A stretch of DNA of 24,771 nucleotides from an uncultured Novosphingobium sp. (lineage in GTDB: Bacteria; Pseudomonadota; Alphaproteobacteria; Sphingomonadales; Sphingomonadaceae), in the NCBI GenBank assembly GCA_937996535.1, contig CALKVF010000081.1:1-24771 (forward strand). The letters run 5' to 3'. A program made the translations under genes and the position numbers. Below, in pieces: positions 7,484-16,173 of this stretch. The stretch's first letter is position 1. Every line of letters starts with the position of its first letter. The notes beneath the pieces were generated by a model that did not search any database, was not told the origin of the DNA, and was given only the letters and a program-made list of their open reading frames with translations.

Positions 7484-7592
7484 GGGGTGGAGCCCGAAAG
7501 CCCCACCCCCGGCGCTTGCGCGCCGATTTGCCTTCTGGCTTCGTCCGGGTCGCAGATGACGGAGCCAGAAGGACAAATTCCGTAAATTTGTC
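7484..7592. repeat. cluster of inverted repeats between convergent genes
   Basis: Four adjacent inverted repeats fill the gap between FAAL and the regulator: GGGGTGG/CCACCCC (7484-7490 and 7503-7509); GGCGC/GCGCC (7511-7524); a long 15-bp stem, arms 7531-7545 and 7558-7572 with one G-T wobble, extended by ATTTG/CAAAT (7526-7530 and 7574-7578) across a one-base bulge; and GACAAATT/AATTTGTC (7572-7579 and 7585-7592, 5-base loop). The last two share bases and cannot form together. There are no T-runs. Between convergent genes, a bidirectional transcription end or a REP-like palindromic repeat is likely. Confidence 0.6.
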
Positions 7593-7652
7593 TGATGTGT
7601 GTCCCGCCTGGCCGCCCCCCGACAGCCGTGGCAGAATCAGCGCGTCCCCCCC

Positions 7653-8408
7653 TTAGCGCTGCAGCATGTACCCCTTGTGCGGCTGGGCGATGATGCGCAC
7701 GCCCGGCTTGAGCTTCTTGCGCAGGTTGCAGATGATCACTTTCACGTTCTCGAACGAGATCTGGCTGTGAAAGTCGCTGCAGAGCTGCTGGACCTTGGCA
7801 TAGGACACGAAGTTGTGCTTGTCGGCCAGCATCGCGGTAATGATCGCGCGTTCGCGCTCGGTCAGCCGTTCGACCGCCACGTACTCGCCCATCAGCCGAT
7901 CACTGCGCAGCTTTTCATTGCCGGATTCGATCGCCGAGAGATAGCGCCGGCGCATCGCCTCGATCCGGGCGGCGGCTTCGACGCCCTGCATCTTCTCGGA
8001 ATCGAACACGTCGTCGAACCCGGCGTGCAGCGCCATCGCGCGCTTCTGGGCATTGCTGCCGCTGGTCACGCAGATCTTGACCACGCCGCTGATCGCCGCG
8101 CGGTTGGCCTTGAGGAAGCGCGCCATGCGGGCAATGTCGTTGCCGCCGACGATCAGCACGCCGTAGCCATCGGGATAGCGCGACAGGGCCTTGGTATCAT
8201 CATCGGCAAAGCTGAACACCTGGGCGGCGGGAAACGCGGTTTCGAGCCAGGCATCGCGCTGCGAACGGCAGGTATCGTTGATCGAGATATAGCGGCTCGC
8301 AAGGCCATCATGGCTCTCAAGCTCACCATCGGTGTCGAGGCCGAGCGAGCCGAAGCCCTCCCCGGCGCCAGCAATCGCTACTGACAGACCCTGCCTGACA
8401 ACTACCAT
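7653..8408 (-). CDS. Winged-helix transcriptional regulator with degenerate receiver domain
   Basis: The 251-residue protein ends in an OmpR/PhoB-type winged-helix DNA-binding domain (residues 170-251), with LTERERAIITAML at the first helix, ENVKVIICNLRKKLKP as the recognition helix and a closing HKGYML beta-hairpin. Residues 60-150 look like a receiver fold. Where the phosphorylated Asp should sit the sequence is VLIVGGNDIARM, and no conserved Lys follows the CVTSG beta strand. It is therefore probably a pseudo-receiver that is not controlled by ordinary phosphorylation. Start ATG 8408 has an AGGAG ribosome binding site at 8422-8418, nine bases upstream. No histidine kinase is adjacent. Targets are unknown. 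Confidence 0.82.
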   Translation of the reverse strand: MVVVRQGLSVAIAGAGEGFGSLGLDTDGELESHDGLASRYISINDTCRSQRDAWLETAFPAAQVFSFADDDTKALSRYPDGYGVLIVGGNDIARMARFLKANRAAISGVVKICVTSGSNAQKRAMALHAGFDDVFDSEKMQGVEAAARIEAMRRRYLSAIESGNEKLRSDRLMGEYVAVERLTERERAIITAMLADKHNFVSYAKVQQLCSDFHSQISFENVKVIICNLRKKLKPGVRIIAQPHKGYMLQR

Positions 8409-8944
8409 TCCCGAACACTCCTGGCCGCACCGAAAACCCGATCGTGGGCCCGTATTATTGTTGTGCGGTGTGTTAAGGAAATTATCTTAAAGTTTGCGGT
8501 TGCCCTAACGTTAATACGAAATAATGTTCGAGTTTGACATAGATATCTGTTTTATTGGCCATTCTGGAAATTTGGCGACACCCCCGCCGCACCGCCTCCG
8601 CAGTTGCCATCCGGATGCACTCAAGCGTCACAATAAGCATCATAAATTGCTTACAAACCGCCAATTTTCGTCAATTCAATCGATTAAATATGAGCCTTGA
8701 GCAGACCCCGAAGAATGAAGCCTCGCGATACAGTCATTGCGCTTCGTTGCGGGCAACTCGTTAACGCCGCCACAATCGAATTAAGTCAAGTGTCTTACCG
8801 TTTCCCGGTCTGGGGCAGATCGCCGACGCCACTGGATCGGCTATACCGCAGCGCGTGTCTTATTTGATTAATACAGCTTGCGCTATCGCGCGTTCACTCC
8901 CATCTTGTGGGCACCCTTTTCAGGAACAGGTACGGACACGACCC
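8409..8944. other. 536-bp non-coding, AT-richer divergent intergenic region
   Basis: No credible gene is found here; the small open frames lack family resemblance and good ribosome binding sites. The 8455-8780 part is clearly more AT-rich than the surrounding DNA. It contains TTAAG/CTTAA (8473-8477 and 8486-8490), the palindromes TAACGTTA (8506-8513) and CGTTAACG (8759-8766), and a lone TTGACA at 8534-8539 without a good -10 box at 17 bases. Promoters for the regulator (minus) and the telA set (plus) must lie here, and a small RNA is possible but not shown. Confidence 0.6.
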
Positions 8945-10156
8945 ATGGCCAGCACGCCAACCCCGACGACCGCCGCTGCCCCCACCATCACCCTGACCCC
9001 GCCCGAGCCGGTTCCGGTGGTGGCGGCCGAAGCCGCGGCCGGCCTCGTTCCCGTGTCGGACGAGAACCGCTCCAAGCTTGATGCCAAAGTCGATGCCTTC
9101 GTGAACGACCTGATCGCCTCGGATGCCAATTCGCCCGAATTCGGCAAGAAGGTCGATCAGATCACCACCATGGGCCGCAAGGAAATCATGGCGGCGGCTG
9201 GCATGTCGAACCGGTTCATCGACCGCCCGGTGCGCGCGATGGACAAGGACATGGGCGTTGGCGCCAATCTCAGCGAACTGCGCCGGGTGATCGAAGACCT
9301 CGATCCGGGCCGCAAGGGCCAACTTTCGACCGGCCGCAAGTTCCTCGGGATCATTCCCTTCGGCAACACGATGAAGCGCTATTTCCAGTCCTATCAATCG
9401 GCGCAGGGTCACATCCAGTCGATCCTCGGGCACCTCGCCTCGGGCAAGGACGAACTGCTGATGGACAATGCCGCGATCGACGTGGAGCGCCAGAAACTGT
9501 GGGAAGCGATGGGCGCGCTCGAACAGATGATCCACATTTCCAAGGCGCTTGACCAGCGGCTGGAAGACAAGGCCGCAGACCTTGACGCCAGCGATCCGGC
9601 CAAGGCCAAGGCGCTGCGCGAAAGCGCGCTGTTCTATGTCCGCCAGCGCACGCAGGATCTGCTGACGCAGATGGCCGTGACAGTGCAGGGTTATCTGGCG
9701 CTCGATCTGGTCAAGAAGAACAACGTCGAACTGGTCAAGGGCGTCGACCGCGCCAGCACCACCACCGTTGGCGCACTGCGCACCGCGGTGACCGTGGCAC
9801 AGGCGATGACCAATCAGCGGCTGGTGCTGCAGCAGATCACCTCGCTCAACGAAACCACCGCCAACATCATCGATTCCACCAGCGCGCTGCTCAAGGACCA
9901 GACCGCCAAGATCCACGAACAGGCGGCATCGAGCACGATCCCGATGGAAACGCTGCAGCGCGCCTTCCAGAACATCTACGACACGATGGACAGCATCGAC
10001 ACCTTCAAGGTCAAGGCGCTGGAAAACATGAAGCAGACCGTCACCACCCTGTCCTCCGAGGTCGAGAAGTCCAAGGGCTACATCGCCCGCGCCGAAGGCG
10101 CCGCTCAGGCGCAACTGGCGCACGATGCCCCCTCGATCCTGAGCCTGGAGGGCTGA
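8945..10156 (+). CDS. TelA/KlaA family protein (toxic anion resistance family)
   Basis: The 403-residue protein starts with a Pro/Ala/Thr-rich stretch of about 40 residues and is then almost wholly helical and soluble. The TelA family core shows LDAKVDAFVNDLI, LSELRRVIEDLDP, a central GHIQSILGHLASGKDELLMDN and a long C-terminal helical region with TSALLKDQTAKIHEQAASSTIPMETLQRAFQN split over two helices. TelA was named from tellurite resistance plasmids, but its biochemical role is unknown. Homologues such as Bacillus YaaN lie beside XpaC, exactly as here. I chose ATG 8945 since the upstream extension to 8855 lacks family resemblance. The ribosome binding site is weak (GGAACAGG at 8923-8930). 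It heads a three-gene set. Confidence 0.87.
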   Translation: MASTPTPTTAAAPTITLTPPEPVPVVAAEAAAGLVPVSDENRSKLDAKVDAFVNDLIASDANSPEFGKKVDQITTMGRKEIMAAAGMSNRFIDRPVRAMDKDMGVGANLSELRRVIEDLDPGRKGQLSTGRKFLGIIPFGNTMKRYFQSYQSAQGHIQSILGHLASGKDELLMDNAAIDVERQKLWEAMGALEQMIHISKALDQRLEDKAADLDASDPAKAKALRESALFYVRQRTQDLLTQMAVTVQGYLALDLVKKNNVELVKGVDRASTTTVGALRTAVTVAQAMTNQRLVLQQITSLNETTANIIDSTSALLKDQTAKIHEQAASSTIPMETLQRAFQNIYDTMDSIDTFKVKALENMKQTVTTLSSEVEKSKGYIARAEGAAQAQLAHDAPSILSLEG

Positions 10157-10157
10157 C

Positions 10158-10901
10158 TTGGCCGACGAAGCCCGCAATTCCGACCTGATCCTCCAGCAAG
10201 CCCGCCAATCGCTCAGTCATCAGCGGGCAGGCGGGCGCCGCGCCGGTTCGATCGGGCGGCGCTCGGCCGCGCTCAAGCGCGACCATGCGCTGCGCAAGCT
10301 GCTGCGGGTTGGCCTCGCCAGCGGCGCGATCCTGTTCGCGGCGATGGTTGCTGGCCTGGTGATCGATGGGATCGGCTGGACCGGGATCATCGTGACCCTG
10401 CTGGCGCTGATCGCGGCGACCGCGCTATTCACCAGTTTCCCCCGTCTGCCGATGCCCACTCGGGAATCGCTGACCGGCGGCACGGTCAAATCGCTGGTCG
10501 GGCGCACCGAGCTGTGGCTTGAAGGCCAGCGCGCCGCCCTGCCCCCGCCCGCGGTCAAGCTGGTCGACCAGATCGGCCTCCAGCTGGATGCCCTGGGCAC
10601 CCAGCTCGACGGGCTGGATGAAACGCTGCCCGCCGCGCGCGAAGTGCGCAAGCTGGTGGGCGAGCACCTGCCCGAACTGGTATCGACCTACGGCGCGATC
10701 CCGCGCCACCTGCGCGGCGAGGCCAGCGGCGGCGCATCGCCCGATGAACGGCTGACCGACAGCCTCACCAAGATCAGCGCCGAGATTGACAGCGTCACCC
10801 GCCAGCTGGCAGCGGGCGCAATCGACGATCTGGCAATCAAGACCCGCTACCTCGATTACAAATACGGGGAAGCGTTCGATAGTTCCGAAGGGCAGACCTG
10901 A
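10158..10901 (+). CDS. XpaC-like two-helix membrane protein
   Basis: The 247-residue product has a basic N-terminus, two transmembrane helices (about residues 50-69 and 74-93) separated by only a few residues, and a cytosolic helical part with heptad-like leucines (VDQIGLQLDALGTQLDGLD). This layout, and the position right after a TelA gene, match XpaC of the Bacillus xpaC-yaaN pair; the sequence match itself I cannot verify. The start is TTG at 10158, one base after the telA stop, supported by GGAGGG at 10147-10152. The stop overlaps the next gene as TGATG. XpaC was linked to hydrolysis of a phosphate dye in Bacillus, but no enzymatic motif is visible here, so I give it no catalytic role. Confidence 0.7.
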   Translation: MADEARNSDLILQQARQSLSHQRAGGRRAGSIGRRSAALKRDHALRKLLRVGLASGAILFAAMVAGLVIDGIGWTGIIVTLLALIAATALFTSFPRLPMPTRESLTGGTVKSLVGRTELWLEGQRAALPPPAVKLVDQIGLQLDALGTQLDGLDETLPAAREVRKLVGEHLPELVSTYGAIPRHLRGEASGGASPDERLTDSLTKISAEIDSVTRQLAAGAIDDLAIKTRYLDYKYGEAFDSSEGQT

Positions 10902-11197
10902 TGCGCATGAATTTCCCCCACTCGCTCGGCCGCGAAGAATTGCGCCGGCGCCTCAAGGAACACGAAGCGGACATCGCCCAGATTGCGCCTGCCGGCATGG
11001 CCGAAGTTACCACCAGCTGGCCGAGCGAGGATCGCATGGCGCTCAATGTCACCGCGATGGGCAAGACCATCGCCGGCGCGATCGACATTTCCGACGCTGA
11101 ACTGGCCTTCGAATTCGACCTGCCGATGGCGCTGTCGTTCGTCGGCCCGATGCTGCGTTCGGCGGTCGAACCCAAGGTGGCCAAGCTGCTGGCCTGA
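10901..11197 (+). CDS. PHA_gran_rgn family protein (polyhydroxyalkanoic acid system family)
   Basis: The 98-residue protein resembles the small family annotated as a polyhydroxyalkanoate granule system protein. It shows an N-terminal FPHSLGREELRRRLKEH helix, a middle strand region with MALNVTAMGKTIAGAIDI, and the closing FEFDLPMALSFVGPMLRSAVEPKV. Its function is not established, and no phaC, phaP or phasin gene is in the window. The ATG at 10901 shares one base with the stop of the XpaC-like gene (TGATG), so translation is coupled. It is the last gene of the telA-xpaC-like set, and its neighbours suggest it may act with them at the membrane or granule surface, which is inference. Confidence 0.8.
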   Translation: MRMNFPHSLGREELRRRLKEHEADIAQIAPAGMAEVTTSWPSEDRMALNVTAMGKTIAGAIDISDAELAFEFDLPMALSFVGPMLRSAVEPKVAKLLA

Positions 11198-11207
11198 GCC
11201 GCGCCGC

Positions 11208-11636
11208 TCAGTTTTCAAGGTATTGGCGCGGGATCCGGAGCTGCTCTGCCGCGACCTGTGTTTCGCGCAGGAACAAGACCAGCGCATACATCAGCAGTGC
11301 GATCGCCAGCAGGAACGTGCTGGCGGCCACGCGCTGCAGGTTCATGTCGATCAGTTCCTCGCAGAACAGCACGGCCACGGTCGTCCCGATCGACAGACCG
11401 CTGACCACCAGCAGACGCATTGCCCGCGTGACGAGGCCGATGCGCTGGTCGATCATCCGGATCTCGGCCACCACCATGTCGCGCTCGGGCCCCTCGGTCG
11501 CCACGTGGCGGTCCTGCAAGGTGCGGGCGCGATCAACCACGCGGCCCAGCCGGCTGGACAGGAGGTTGAGGATATTGCCCATCGCCACCAGAACGAAGAC
11601 CGGGGCAAGCGCGAGCTGGATGGTTTGAGCGATCAT
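11208..11636 (-). CDS. DUF2721 family membrane protein
   Basis: This 142-residue protein has three predicted transmembrane segments, at about residues 5-25, 72-92 and 103-123. Between the first two lies a basic cytosolic helix containing LSSRLGRVVDRARTLQ, the hallmark of DUF2721. The family has no assigned function. Its ATG at 11636 faces the lipocalin gene (ATG 11710), leaving 73 bp for divergent promoters. Its 3' end lies 10 bp from the end of the PHA_gran_rgn-family gene on the other strand, without a visible terminator hairpin. The call is by sequence resemblance. Confidence 0.8.
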   Translation of the reverse strand: MIAQTIQLALAPVFVLVAMGNILNLLSSRLGRVVDRARTLQDRHVATEGPERDMVVAEIRMIDQRIGLVTRAMRLLVVSGLSIGTTVAVLFCEELIDMNLQRVAASTFLLAIALLMYALVLFLRETQVAAEQLRIPRQYLEN

Positions 11637-11709
11637 GCCCTTGGTTTATCGGTCAAGCCGCCCCAAATACAAGCGCGGAACAATCGGCGTCCCCAAGGGT
11701 TTGACAGAC

Positions 11710-12258
11710 ATGACCAAACGGCATTTCAGCATTGCCATCATCGCGCTGGGCGCGCTTGCGCTGGGGGGCTGCGCGGCGGCATTCCAGAAGCATCCGGTGG
11801 GCAACACGGCCGTGCCGCAGCCCGCCAAGTCGGTCGATCTGCAGCGCTATTTGGGCCGCTGGTATGAACTGGCCCGCTATGAACAGGGCTTCCAGAAGGA
11901 CTGCGACGGCGTGAGTGCGGACTATGCGCTGCGCGCGGACGGGATGATCTCGGTCCTCAACTCCTGCCGCAAGCCCGATGGCACGGCCTCGCAAGCCAAG
12001 GGCCGGGCCAAGATCGTCGACACCGCGACCGGGGCCAAGCTCAAGGTCAGCTTCTTTGGCCCGTTCTTCGGCGACTACTGGGTGCTAGACCACGCCGAGG
12101 ATTATTCGTGGGCGATCATCGGCGAGCCTTCGGGCCGCTACCTGTGGATCCTCGCGCGCGAGGCGAACCCCGGCACGGCAGCGGTGGACGCGCTGATCGA
12201 GCGCACCCGCGCGCTGGGCTACGACACCACCATGCTGCGCCGCACCCAGCAGCCCTGA
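11710..12258 (+). CDS. Outer-membrane lipocalin (Blc-like lipoprotein)
   Basis: The 182-residue protein has a signal peptide with lipobox LGGC (Cys21) and so should be a lipidated, membrane-anchored protein. The lipocalin fingerprint GRWYELARY occurs at residues 49-57. FGDYWVLDHAEDYSWAIIGE and RYLWILARE supply the middle and late beta strands of a bacterial Blc-type lipocalin, which binds fatty acids or lysophospholipids. The start is ATG 11710 with AAGG at 11695-11698; an upstream in-frame extension lacks a signal peptide. The stop codon directly abuts the acs stop on the opposite strand, so the two genes have no terminator between them. Confidence 0.92.
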   Translation: MTKRHFSIAIIALGALALGGCAAAFQKHPVGNTAVPQPAKSVDLQRYLGRWYELARYEQGFQKDCDGVSADYALRADGMISVLNSCRKPDGTASQAKGRAKIVDTATGAKLKVSFFGPFFGDYWVLDHAEDYSWAIIGEPSGRYLWILAREANPGTAAVDALIERTRALGYDTTMLRRTQQP

Positions 12259-14187
<1,929 letters not shown>

Positions 14188-14246
14188 GACACTCTCTCTT
14201 TCCCAGAATCGTTTGGCCGGCAGTTAAGAGCCCGCCCGCCCCAAGG

Positions 14247-14963
14247 TCAATAAAACCAGCGCTGCTGCCAGCCATAGACCGAGGCCACGGGATTGCCCTG
14301 GGCATCGGTGGCCGGGCGAAAGCGGAACCGCTCGACCGCGAGCCGGCAGGTCAGCGCATCGGCCGCGGGATCGGGGCTCGGCCGCGCGACGCGGCAGCCG
14401 GTGGGCCGCCCTTCGGCGCTGACGCTGATCGCAATGACCACGGCATTGCCCAGCCGCACCGCGCGCCCGGCCTTGTCATAGTCCTTTTCGGCGATGGTCC
14501 CGGCGATCTTCTCTGCCTTGCGGGTCAATCCGCCGCCCGCGCCGTTGCCGCCAGTGCCGCTGCCGGTGCCATTGCCCGTGCCGCCTGCTCCGGTTCCCCC
14601 CCCGGCCTGCGCCGCGCCCGAAGCGTTGGCATCACCGGTGCTCGCCGCGCGCGGCGCTGGGCTTGGCGCCAACGGCACCTTGGGCGGCGGGGCCTCTGCG
14701 GCGCGCGCCACCGCCTTTTTCCCTTCTGCTCCCGATGCGCCGGCCGCCTGATCCTGCCGCGCGGGTTCGGGCGGCGGCGGAGGCGCGGTGATCGTGACGG
14801 TAAAGGTCGAAACCACCGCCTCAACCGCCTGTTCGGCCAATTGCGGGGCAAAGGCCCGGATCAACGCCAGCACCGCCAGCACGTGCAGCGCCGCGACCGC
14901 CACGAACACGCCCACCTTGGTGCGCGGCGGAGCAGACAGGTCGATGTCATCGTCATCCCGCAT
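14247..14963 (-). CDS. TonB-family protein
   Basis: The 238-residue protein has a short acidic N-terminus, one transmembrane helix (about residues 17-38, beginning VGVFVAVAALHVL), a Pro/Ala-rich stretch and a long Gly/Thr-rich linker (residues 118-145). A TonB C-terminal domain follows from about residue 165 to the end, closing with VYGWQQRWFY. TonB proteins pass proton-motive-force energy to outer-membrane receptors, but this one has no exbB or exbD neighbour in the window. It lies 5 bp after the HlyD-type adaptor gene, so it is likely co-transcribed with the exporter. It may link the inner-membrane exporter to the outer membrane; this is inference. Confidence 0.85.
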   Translation of the reverse strand: MRDDDDIDLSAPPRTKVGVFVAVAALHVLAVLALIRAFAPQLAEQAVEAVVSTFTVTITAPPPPPEPARQDQAAGASGAEGKKAVARAAEAPPPKVPLAPSPAPRAASTGDANASGAAQAGGGTGAGGTGNGTGSGTGGNGAGGGLTRKAEKIAGTIAEKDYDKAGRAVRLGNAVVIAISVSAEGRPTGCRVARPSPDPAADALTCRLAVERFRFRPATDAQGNPVASVYGWQQRWFY

Positions 14964-14968
14964 CGCAA

Positions 14969-16171
14969 TCAGTCCGCCGCCCTGACCTTGACCCCATCGC
15001 GCACCTTTTCGCCGGGGTGGAGGATCACCGCATCGCCTTCGGCGAGGCCGTCCAGCACCTCGGCCTGTTCATCGTTCATGTGGCCGATTTTCACCGCGCG
15101 CAGCCGGGCGGCGCCGTCATCCCCCAGCACGAAGGCCGACCAGCCCTGCCCGCTACGAAACAGCGCGCCCACCTGCACCCGCAGAACGCGGGGCGCAGAC
15201 CACAGCGCGATCCGCACCACCACCCGGTAGCCGTGCCCCATCTGCGCCCAGGCGGCGCGCGGATCGACCAGATCGATCACCACCTTGACCCGCTGTTCCT
15301 CAACCCCGAGCGCCGAAATCTTGGTGAAGCCAAAAGGTTCAACCAGCCGCACCCGGCCCTTGAGCGGAGCCTCCCCGCCCCACGCATCGATCAGCACCGC
15401 CGCGCCCGCACGGACCTTAACCGCATCGGCCGACAGCATATCAGAGACGATCTCCAGATCGGCCGGATCGCCGATTTCGAGCAACTGGGTTCCGGCCACA
15501 ACCGGGCAGTTGCTCTCCTGCTCGACCCGCAGCACCGAGCCGGACACCGGCGCGGCAACCCGCACCACCTGCCCGCGCGGCGCGGCGCTGGTTGTGGCTA
15601 GTCCGGCGCGGGCCGCGGCAAGGCTGTGCTGCGCGGCATCCTGGGCCTGGGCGGCGGCAGCAGCGGCAGCGCGGCTGCGATCGAGTTCGGCGCGGGCGGC
15701 ATCGTGCTGCGCGGTCGAGGCAAAGCCCTTGGCCAGCAGCGCCTTGCTGCGCGCGAAATTGGTGGCGGCAAGGCTTTCCGAAGCCCGCGCCTGCTGCACC
15801 TGCGCGCGGGCGGCGGCGAGATCGGCCTCCAAGGCGGCGATAGTCGCCACGCGCTGGGCATAGCTGCGCGCATCGACCGGATCGGGCGCGACCGGCTGGA
15901 TTTCAGCGAGCAGATCGCCCGCGCGGACCTGCGCGCCGGGCTTCAGTGCGATCCGCAACAGGGTGCCCGAAACCGGCGAGGCAACGGTGTAGAGGTTGTG
16001 GATCCGGGTTTCGCCGAGATCATCGGCGGTCACGGTCAGTTCCCCGCGCGTGACCTGCCCCGCATCAACCTCAAGCGCGGGCTTGCGCAGCAGGAACCAC
16101 GCCGCAAGCGCGAGCGCGATGACAATCGCCATGCCGATAAGCCGCTGTCCGGAAAAGGGTTTGCGATCCAT
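14969..16171 (-). CDS. HlyD/RND-type periplasmic adaptor (membrane fusion protein)
   Basis: The 400-residue protein has an N-terminal transmembrane helix (about residues 11-28). A biotinyl-lipoyl-like hairpin half (VASPVSGTLLRIALKPGAQVRAGDLLAEIQ, split by the family fold) is followed by an Ala-rich coiled-coil hairpin (residues 108-185) and the second lipoyl half (APVSGSVLRVEQES). Beta-barrel and membrane-proximal domains close it. Such adaptors connect inner-membrane transporters to the outer membrane. The start is ATG 16171, two bases after the permease stop, with GGGAG six bases upstream (16182-16178). A GTG at 16177 is the alternative and would overlap the permease stop. No outer-membrane factor of TolC type is in the window. 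Confidence 0.92.
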   Translation of the reverse strand: MDRKPFSGQRLIGMAIVIALALAAWFLLRKPALEVDAGQVTRGELTVTADDLGETRIHNLYTVASPVSGTLLRIALKPGAQVRAGDLLAEIQPVAPDPVDARSYAQRVATIAALEADLAAARAQVQQARASESLAATNFARSKALLAKGFASTAQHDAARAELDRSRAAAAAAAQAQDAAQHSLAAARAGLATTSAAPRGQVVRVAAPVSGSVLRVEQESNCPVVAGTQLLEIGDPADLEIVSDMLSADAVKVRAGAAVLIDAWGGEAPLKGRVRLVEPFGFTKISALGVEEQRVKVVIDLVDPRAAWAQMGHGYRVVVRIALWSAPRVLRVQVGALFRSGQGWSAFVLGDDGAARLRAVKIGHMNDEQAEVLDGLAEGDAVILHPGEKVRDGVKVRAAD

Positions 16172-16173
16172 GC

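Noticed and set aside
8473..8490. possible CtrA box (TTAA-spacer-TTAA)
   Set aside because: The TTAA elements are 10 bases apart, not the 7 of the CtrA consensus, and no other pair nearby has the right spacing.
8534..8562. TTGACA as a housekeeping promoter
   Set aside because: No acceptable -10 hexamer lies 16-18 bases downstream on the plus strand (GGCCAT is found there), and the nearest gene start is about 400 bp away.
8482..8664. 60-residue minus-strand open frame
   Set aside because: No ribosome binding site, no recognisable family and a position inside the AT-richer regulatory gap; judged a random frame.
11678..11703. GGAAC-N17-GTTT resembling an EcfG (general stress) promoter before the lipocalin gene
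   Set aside because: The start site would fall at or just before the ATG at 11710 and after the ribosome binding site, making a leaderless transcript; chance is more likely.
14515..14640. GC-rich near-repeats as a possible tandem repeat element
   Set aside because: They encode the Gly/Thr/Ala-rich linker of the TonB-domain protein and stay in frame, so coding explains them.
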